Position numbers and translations under genes: made by a program
Shown: piece after piece, positions 56,301 through 64,000 of the stretch
Position numbering within the stretch: the first letter of the stretch is position 1
Layout of the letters: each line of letters begins with the position of its first letter
Notes under the pieces: model-generated
What the model saw: only the letters and a program-made list of their open reading frames with translations
Told to the model about the DNA's origin: nothing
Database searches by the model: none
From: Galdieria partita
Taxonomy: Eukaryota > Rhodophyta > Bangiophyceae > Galdieriales > Galdieriaceae
DNA length: 64,000 bases
Assembly: GCA_025991245.1 (NCBI GenBank)
Contig: BQMJ01000046.1
Coordinates: 144,050 to 208,049, forward strand
Direction: 5' to 3'

Positions 56301-59000
56301 GCGTTTCTTTCTTTCGTACACATATAGACTAATAACTGAACAATACAGATAGCGATTTTGAAAATAACCCATAGAGAAAAGAAAGACAGCAAGAGAAATA
56401 GAATCTCTAGAAAGTTGAAGAATTCTCATATACTGCTTGTCATTATTGAATAAGTATCTCTAATTCTTCTCTTGAGCGGACATTAGTCGACAATGCAAAA
56501 GATAGTAAGAAGTAGTATCCAAATGCATGTTCATAAAAGAACCTACCATATTCTCAGTCGTAAACAATTCAATACTTTTGTCAAATTGAAATACTCAAAA
56601 GAAATTCTATATATTTTAGGAGAGAAACAAGAACACCAGGATGATTTCAAAGCACAAGAATAAAAATACAACAAACTCATGGAGTAAAAGTGCTCTTGAG
56701 AGATATGTTTCTCTTCAAGCTGTCATTCAAATCATAGTCAAACTGACATAAAGCATATAATATCGAAGATGCTACAGACAAACGTTGAACTTTTGTGGCT
56801 AGATTGCAAACTGTTCAATTCATTTGAGGCTTTTTTATGGAAAAGGCGTGGCTTGCTTTGTCTTCATTATATATACCAACAGTACAATTCGTGTACAATA
56901 TTATGCCAATCAACATAAAATAGAACAAAATGGATCCAGTTACCATAAGAAAGCAAAAAAATTCTTTTTACAAAAAAGGTGTCTGATAAAAGATACCCCA
57001 TAGTAAAAACCAACAGTTGCACGATTCTACTTTTCGAAAAACTGTCGCTTTTCAATATCGAAAACGACTATATTGAAACAAGCCATGCAATACGTTAACT
57101 GTAAAACTTACAAGATTTAGATTTCGCTATATATCAAATTCATAGCCAAATTGCTCAGCTCCCCCCAAAAATTAAAAACTTTAATAAAAGTGAAACAAAT
57201 GGAACAATTGGATATCGCTTACATGCAATACAAATACAACTGTGGGGATGATTCCCAAAAGATTTCAAGGGAAGAATTACTTTGTCACTCGAGGTAAATT
57301 AGCAAATTCACAAAAATCTTCGAGAATGTTGACACAATTTCACATATATGTAGCCCAATCTAAACCACTTAACTTTGTATTCTACTAGATTCTTTTACGA
57401 CGATATAGTGAATGACGAAAAACACATGCCTTTTAGAAAAAGGAATGAAAAGTCGTGTCTTTTCAAATAAAAAATTTAACTGTTTTTTGTAAAATTATCT
57501 ACGTTTCATTAGAAGAGCTAGAAAAATGTCGTCTCGAATAGAGTCTATAGAAAAAGAAAGAATTTAATAAGGTCGGCCCATGAAAAAATTGAAGAATTTC
57601 AATGCATAACTTGTCTTTTATGGCATCAGTATTCCTAGCTGTTCTCAGGGGTAGACAGTGGTGATAATGCGATATTTAGTAAAAAGAAAAGTAGAACAAA
57701 TTTGCATATAAAGAAGATCATTGTATTCTCACCTCGAACAGTTTAGTACATAGGTGAAATAAAACCTAGAAAAGCTTCATTACACATTCAAGGATTATAA
57801 TACAGAAACCACAAAAGGAACAAAGATAGTAGTACTAGAAGAGAAAGGATAAAGAAAATCAATGTTTTGAAATGTGAACAAAGAGCCTAAACGATGATTG
57901 AATCTTCTAATTCAATCATTCTTATAAAATAACGATAGAACAAAAATCTATGGCATAAGAGTCCGCACATGAAAAACCAACAAATTGATTCGGAGTTTGA
58001 CAATGTTGAGAATAGATAAAAGGCGGCCCGAAAAGTTTACCAAAATACAAAGTTTTGATTTTGAAAATCCAAGAATACCATAAGCATTGTTCATATTTTG
58101 CTAAATATGTATAGCGACACAATATTTCAAGTTAAGTGTACTCACAGATTGAAACAAGCAGAACCTTTAGGCCGTTAGAAAGTAAAAACTACCTACCAAT
58201 TGTTTACATTTTCAATAACACTGCAACGTAGAATACAATAAAGTGACCAAAAAACACTACTTAAATTTTGCTATCTAAGACAGATATTTCAAGACGATTT
58301 TCATAGGGCAAGGTTCAACCATAGAGGTCTTGGTGAAACGATCGAAACAGAAGTTTCGACACTAACCAAATTGAACTATTATTATTATGTATGCACTGAA
58401 GATAGCAACGATCTTAATAAGAAACATCAATAAAGAAATATCAATATCGTTACTAAGTAATACCCATACACACTAATATGAAAAGAGAAATTTGTGAGAA
58501 ACATTACTGTGTCATTAATGCGTAAAAAAAGTTCAAGAATTTATAAAATTTATGACAATATTAAAAGAAAAAGATTTCAGCAGTTCAGTTTCAGTTCTAT
58601 TATATTGGCATTATGGAAAGATATTGAAGAGAAGTTTACGCAATACATCAAAGGGGAATTGGCAATCCTTGCATTATAAGGGCTACACTTGTTTCTAGAG
58701 TTTATCAAAGGAACAATACAAATACTAATTTTATAAGGAAGCCATAGAATAATAAGCATTTAGAGAAATAGAAACTTAAGAATACATTGAAGACTTTCCA
58801 TATACCACATGTTTCTCACATCATCAGTACCTTAAACCAGTTCTCGTCCTTCAGATATTTGTCGATCGTGAAAAATGAAGTAAAAGAGTTATAGCGAACT
58901 GCTCACAGAGAAGAAAAATACAATACTTTTGATGAAAGTGAATTTAGTAACTATACCACATTGAAATACAGAAGAAAAAATATTTTTTTTTCTCATTGGA
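53300..59000. other. Gene-free subtelomeric region, part 2, A-rich plus strand
   Basis: About 5.7 kb where the plus strand is visibly richer in A than T and poor in G and C, with many runs of A. Open frames on the plus strand (53419-53610, 53725-53970) are lysine-rich and look like chance products of A-rich sequence. No rRNA, tRNA or transposase was recognised. Confidence 0.5.
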
Positions 59001-59001
59001 G

Positions 59002-60720
59002 GAAAAGTAGTACAAAGAAGGGACAATCCTTGAAAACAACAATGAAAGCAGTAAAAAACAAAGAAATGAAAATGTTAGTAGTGTCAGATTGCTCTACTGT
59101 TGCAACGACTTGTTCACGTACATGCTCGCGTCTTAGATTTATGACACCAAAAGGGTACCATTCAAACGAATCACTTAAATTCTCGAAACAATACAAAAGA
59201 AGCAAAGATTTGTGAACTCCAAAAAAAATTTGAACTAAACAAAGAATGTAACAACTAAGTCTAGTTTCCAATCCAAAAAAAGCTTGAACAAAGTGCAATT
59301 GAAAGGAAAAAAGACTTGGTCAGTAGCACAACGAGCATAAAAAACGAAACAATACGTAACTATTCTTTAGCAAAAAATAAGAAACCAGACATAAACAATT
59401 TACTCTGCCCACTCCTACTTTGAGACTACTAGAGTGCAACGAATTGAAAAACTAGGAATGTCCTGAATGAAAGTAATAAGCATTTTCTCCCTATTTCCGT
59501 TTTATTAGGCTTCATTAGGGCATCATTTCTAGTTAAATATGCATATTTACATAGAAGTCCAAATACTATAGGAAGGTATTAACAGGGTCAATCAAGGTAA
59601 ATCCATCCATTACCAGAAACCAAAAGGATCTTACACCAAATAGATTTGGCACAAATACGACAAAGCAAAAATAACATAATGTGAAAGATCCATAAATTCA
59701 CTGTGCCACTCGGTCAATCAAGTGCGACGGTAATAATGCTAACAACAAGAAAAAGGAACCATTGAAGAAAAATGCTCACAATTTCTAAAAGCTCAGAATT
59801 TCGAATTACTGCGAAGCAACAGAGAAATTCCTTAAAAAGGCTTTAAAAAATAGCATCTTAAAATTTTCAATAAATTCCCAGGTTTTCCAGTAACAAACAA
59901 AAAATACAAACGTACACAAAGATAGCTCACAAGGCAAGTCATTTCATCACTGGCAAAACAAGCAGCACAGTTTGAGAATAATTATTTTCACCAGACTAAA
60001 AGAAAAAGTAAAGGCGTTGGTAGAACCAATTCACTTTCTTTCTCTAATGCATTGTGATGACCGAGAACCTAATAAATTTTCAAATGCGGATGTTTTGGTC
60101 CAGGGCAGTGGGAGCTTTTTTATCAGGGTTTAATAAGTCTTATTAAGGTTTATTGCTGTTTTTAACCAACGTCACATACTATAGAAAAATATTAACAGGA
60201 TAAATGAAGGCATATTCATCCATTATAAGAAAGCTCGAGTATCCCTTACACAACAAATAAGGCTTGAACGAAGAACAAAGAAAACTGATATGTAATAAAA
60301 GCTTTAAAAATTCATTTACAACTTGGTCAATGAAAGACGACAATGTCAAAATAACAGTTACTACAAAAAAATTGGATTTAAGCAAATCGCTTAAAATTTT
60401 CAATCAATACAAGACAACAGAAAAATGCCTAAACACAAAAGGACAACCACTGATTTAAAGTAAAATGTAAACATTCTCTTTACGTTTGAAGCATTCTCGC
60501 AATAAAACTCAAAAAGAAACAAAACCAAAAAGAGCTCATAAAAGAAGCCACATCGTCATCTTTAAAATACTCATAAAAAATTTGCGACATAATTGATTAT
60601 ACTAGAAGCAAGGGTAAAAAGATAGATAGAATTAAGGGGCTTCTCTAATGCCATTCATGGAAAAGAAAAATGAGTGACTTGCAAAATATGTGCAGCCTGG
60701 CAGAAGGAAGCATCATTTTA
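59002..60720. repeat. Subtelomeric repeat, copy 1 (~1.7 kb)
   Basis: This stretch recurs, diverged, in the next unit. GAAAAGTAGTACAAAGAAGG at 59002 returns at 60721 with one difference, and the block starting TACTCTGCCCACTCCTACTT at 59401 returns near 61129, about 1.72-1.73 kb later. Copies also match near 60004-60160 and 60630-60700. Degenerate telomere-like patches (for example near 59495-59530 and 60112-60150) lie inside the unit. The unit shows no coding potential that I trust. Confidence 0.75.
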
Positions 60721-62500
60721 GAAAAGTAGTAAAAAGAAGGGACAATCCTTGAAAACAACGATGAAAACAGCAAAAAACAAAGAAATGAAATTGTTAATAG
60801 TGACAGATTGCTCAATTGTCGCGATGAGTTGTTCGCGTACAATGCTGGAGCCTTAGACTAACGTCAACAGAAGGATACCATTTGAACGAACCACCTAAAA
60901 TCTCAAAACAATACAAAAGAAGCAGAAGAGTGTGAACTCCAAAAAAATTTGAACTAAAAGAGGAATCTAAAAAATAACTCCAGTTTCAAATCCAATAAAA
61001 AATAGACAAATGTAACAGACAGGAAACCAAACTTGGTCAGTAGCCCAACAAGCATAAAAAATAAAAAAATAAAAAAAGTGACCATTCTTTGGCAAAGAAC
61101 ATAAATAAGAAAACAGACATAAACAATTTACTCTGCCCATTCCTACTTTGAGACTACTAGAGCGCAATAAATTGAAAAACTAGATATGCCCTGACTGAAA
61201 GCAATAAGCAATTTTTCCTCGTTTTGGTTTTATTAGGCTTGATTAGAGTATAATTTCAAGTTGATTATGCAAATTTACCTAAACGTTCAAATACTGTAAA
61301 AAGATATTAAAAGGGTGAATCAAGGTAAATTCATCCAATATAATAAACCAAAAGGATCTTAAACTAAATAAATTCGGCACAAATACCACACAAAGCAAAA
61401 TATCATAATGTGAAAAAAATCCATAAATTTACTGTGTCACTCGGTCAATCAAGAACGACGGTAATGATGCTAGTAACAACAAAAGGAAACCATTCAAGAA
61501 AAATGTTCATAATTTCTAGAAAGCCCAAAATTTCGAATTACTGCGAAGCAACAGAGAAACTCCTTAATTAGAAAGGGCCTTGAACTAAAAGTAGCATTCT
61601 AAAATTTTACCTAACTACCCGCAGTAAACAACAAATACAAACATACGCAGAAATAGCCCACAAGGCAATTCATTTCATCTCTGGCAAAAAAAGCGGAACA
61701 GTTTGAGAATTCCTTACTTTTACGAAACTAAAAGCAAAAGTAAAGGTCTTGATAGAACCGATTCGCTTTCTTTCTCCAATGCAATTAGATGACCAAGACC
61801 TTGATAAATGTTCAAATGCGAATGGTCTAGTACAGGGCAATGGGAATTTTTCTTATCAGGCTTACTAAGTTACATTACTTTTTCTTATGAAAAAACACAT
61901 ACCCTAGAAAGATATTAACAGGATGAATAAAAGAACATTCAAACTACATTGGATGAATTTGGCTTCAATAAAAAAAAAAGAGAAAAGGTCGGTAATTAAA
62001 GATTTAATAATTTGCTGTAAATTTTGTCAATAATAGAGGAAGGTAATAAGGCTAAAATCAACCAAAAACATTTTCCTTGAAGAAAACCGCTTAAATTTTA
62101 AAATCAACACAACAGAACAGAAAAATGCCTGAACAAAAGAAGGACGATCACTAATTAAAGATAAAATGGAAACATTTTCCTTAGGGATTCAATTGTTCAC
62201 GCAGTAAAACTCCAATGCATAAACAAAACGAAGCACACAACAAAAGTCATATGGCCATTCAAAAAACTCTTATAAAATTTTGCTACATAAATTAATTATA
62301 CTAGAAGTAAATATAAAACGATTGATAGAATTAAAGGACTTTCTTCTCTGATGCATTCAATAGAAAAGTGAATCGTAAAATATGTGTAGCCTGGCAAAGA
62401 AGAGTATGCATTTTTCTTTCTTATTCGAGTTTTACTGAGGTTTTACAATGCGGTCTAGTTATGGTTTACTATTAGGTCTTGGTAGGGAATACCTAAACTC
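60721..62500. repeat. Subtelomeric repeat, copy 2 (~1.75 kb)
   Basis: Second diverged copy of the unit above, aligned over most of its length with small insertions and deletions. It ends with a degenerate telomere-like patch (about 62438-62490, including GGTTTACTATTAGG) that has a counterpart just before the real telomere at 63418-63480. Confidence 0.72.
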
Positions 62501-63420
62501 AAAAAGGCCTCAAAAAAATAGCATCTCAAAATTTTCCCTAAATTTCCAGGTTTTCCCGTGATCCACAACAAATACAAAAATACGCAGAAATAGCTCAAGG
62601 CTAGTCATTTGATCGCTGGCAAAACAAGAAACACAGTTTTGAGAATTAATTACTTTCACCAGACTAAAAGCAAAAGTAAAGGACTTGGTAGAAGACCAAT
62701 TCACTTTCTTTCTTTAATGCATTGTGATGACAGAAAACCTAATAAATCTTCAAATGCGGATGTTTTGGTACAGGGCAATGGGAACTTTCTTATCAGGGTT
62801 TATTAAGTTTTATTAAGGTATATTACTATTTTTATCCAAAGTCACATACTACAGAAAAATATTACCTGGATGAATAAAGGAACATTCATCCATAATAAGA
62901 AAGCTCGAGGATCCTTTACACAATATATAGGGCTATAACTAAGAACGAAGAAAAACGATGTGTAATAAACGCTTTAATAATTTGATTTACAACATAGTCA
63001 ATAAAAGGCGACAATGAAAAAGTAACAGTTACTAAAAAAAAATGCATTTAAGCGAATCGCTTAAAATTTTTAATCAACACAAACCAACAGAAAAGTACCT
63101 AAACAAAAAGGGACAACCACTGATCAAAAGAAAAGTGCAAACAATTTCTTTTCAATTTCAGTAATCTCGCAAGAAGACTCAAATAAAAACATAACCAAAA
63201 AGAACCAATAAAAGAAGTCACAACGTCATCTTCAAAATACCCATAAAAATTTGCGACAAAGCTGATTACATTAGAAGCAAGGAGAAAAAGCTTGATAAAA
63301 TTAAGAGGGTCCTCGAATGCATATAAGAAAAAAAAGCTAAATGAATTGCAAAATATGTGTAGTCTGGCCGAACGGAGTATGCATTTTTCCTTCTTATTCA
63401 GATTTTACTGAGGGTTTACG
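62501..63420. repeat. Subtelomeric repeat, copy 3, truncated (~0.9 kb)
   Basis: Third copy, lacking roughly the first 0.8 kb. It begins inside the unit (AAAAAGGCCTCAAAAAAATA at 62501 corresponds to a block near 59834) and then follows copy 1 at an offset of about 2.67 kb to its end. It is closer in wording to copy 1 than to copy 2 in the block around 62700-62830, then runs into the telomere. Confidence 0.72.
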
Positions 63421-64000
63421 GTCTACTTATGGTTTACTATTAGGGTTTATTAGGGGTTATTAAGGAATACTTGGGTCTATTAAGGGTTTATTAGGGTTTA
63501 TTAGGGTTTATTAGGGTTTATTAGGGTTTATTTAGGGTTTATTAGGGTTTATTTAGGGTTTATTAGGGTTTATTAGGGTTTATTAGGGTTTATTAGGGTT
63601 TATTAGGGTTTATTTAGGGTTTATTTAGGGTTTATTTAGGGTTTATTTAGGGTTTATTTAGGGTTTATTAGGGTTTATTAGGGTTTATTAGGGTTTATTA
63701 GGGTTTATTAGGGTTTATTTAGGGTTTATTTAGGGTTTATTAGGGTTTATTAGGGTTTATTAGGGTTTATTAGGGTTTATTAGGGTTTATTAGGGTTTAT
63801 TAGGGTTTATTAGGGTTTATTAGGGTTTATTAGGGTTTATTAGGGTTTATTAGGGTTTATTAGGGTTTATTAGGGTTTATTAGGGTTATTAGGGTTATTA
63901 GGGTTTATTAGGGTTTATTAGGGTTTATTTGGGGTATTTAGGGTTTATTAGGGTTTATTTAGGGTTTATTAGGGTTTATTAGGGTTTATTAGGGTTTATT
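63421..64000 (+). repeat. Telomere array, TTTATTAGGG and TTTATTTAGGG units
   Basis: A degenerate lead-in (63421-63485) is followed by a near-perfect array to the window end. By my count there are about 36 units of TTTATTAGGG (10 bp), about 10 of TTTATTTAGGG (11 bp), two of TTATTAGGG, and one each of TTTATTTGGGG and TATTTAGGG. The 11-bp variants are clustered, including five in a row at about 63610-63664. The G-rich strand runs 5' to 3' toward higher coordinates, so the chromosome end lies to the right and the array is cut by the window edge. Confidence 0.92.

Noticed and set aside
63421-64000. CRISPR-like or satellite interpretation of the terminal array
   Set aside because: No spacers; unit type, orientation and position at the end of subtelomeric repeats fit a telomere.

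Overview
This is a eukaryotic nuclear window from the right-hand end of a chromosome. Base composition is AT-rich, genes are packed tightly on both strands, and most introns I could place are 41-54 bp. A chlorophyll-pathway geranylgeranyl reductase with a separate N-terminal targeting exon and a plastid-type double Cpn10 co-chaperonin point to a photosynthetic host. The very short introns and short intergenic gaps suggest a Galdieria-like cyanidiophyte red alga. That assignment is inference, because no rRNA or plastid marker is present. Exon boundaries were worked out by hand from reading frame, GT-AG (or GC-AG) sites and family conservation.

Gene-dense part, 1-47 kb. In order: the C-terminal end of a serine racemase-like PLP enzyme; a Gfo/Idh/MocA oxidoreductase; an EFM7-type methyltransferase (10 exons); a CCDC97-family protein; an NADH-cytochrome b5 reductase; the WD40 protein WDR83/MORG1; an SDP1-type patatin lipase; an IGHMBP2-type SF1 helicase with an R3H domain; histidyl-tRNA synthetase; SEC31; an unrecognised multi-pass membrane protein; the ERAD ligase HRD1; an ABHD/EMB8 hydrolase; proteasome beta3; a TadA-type deaminase; a DUF815 ATPase; NOB1; ribosomal protein uS4 (S9); geranylgeranyl reductase; an RBM34-like protein; a small unknown; organellar uS11; an unknown 454-aa protein; a ZNHIT3-like HIT zinc finger; two neighbouring bZIP factors; LSM8; FAM32A; and Cpn20. 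Most are housekeeping genes for RNA processing, translation, secretion and protein quality control. Many lie head-to-head across 15-240 bp or tail-to-tail across 3-275 bp.

Transition, 41-47 kb. A stretch of decayed coding sequence with in-frame stops (about 42.1-43.8 kb) is followed by a single-exon 905-aa P-loop NTPase at 44.3-47.0 kb. It has nuclease-like motifs and a possible SAM-like tail and is the last intact gene before the chromosome end.

Subtelomere and telomere, 47-64 kb. About 12 kb has no gene I can support. From about 53.3 kb the plus strand becomes visibly A-rich. From 59.0 kb diverged tandem copies of a ~1.7 kb subtelomeric repeat appear, carrying degenerate telomere-like patches. 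From about 63.48 kb to the window end runs a telomeric array of 10-bp TTTATTAGGG units mixed with 11-bp TTTATTTAGGG units, G-rich strand pointing outward. The long telomere unit, the layered subtelomeric repeats, three GC-AG introns, a hairpin-rich non-coding stretch at 35.8-36.1 kb and the subtelomeric NTPase are the items most worth following up.
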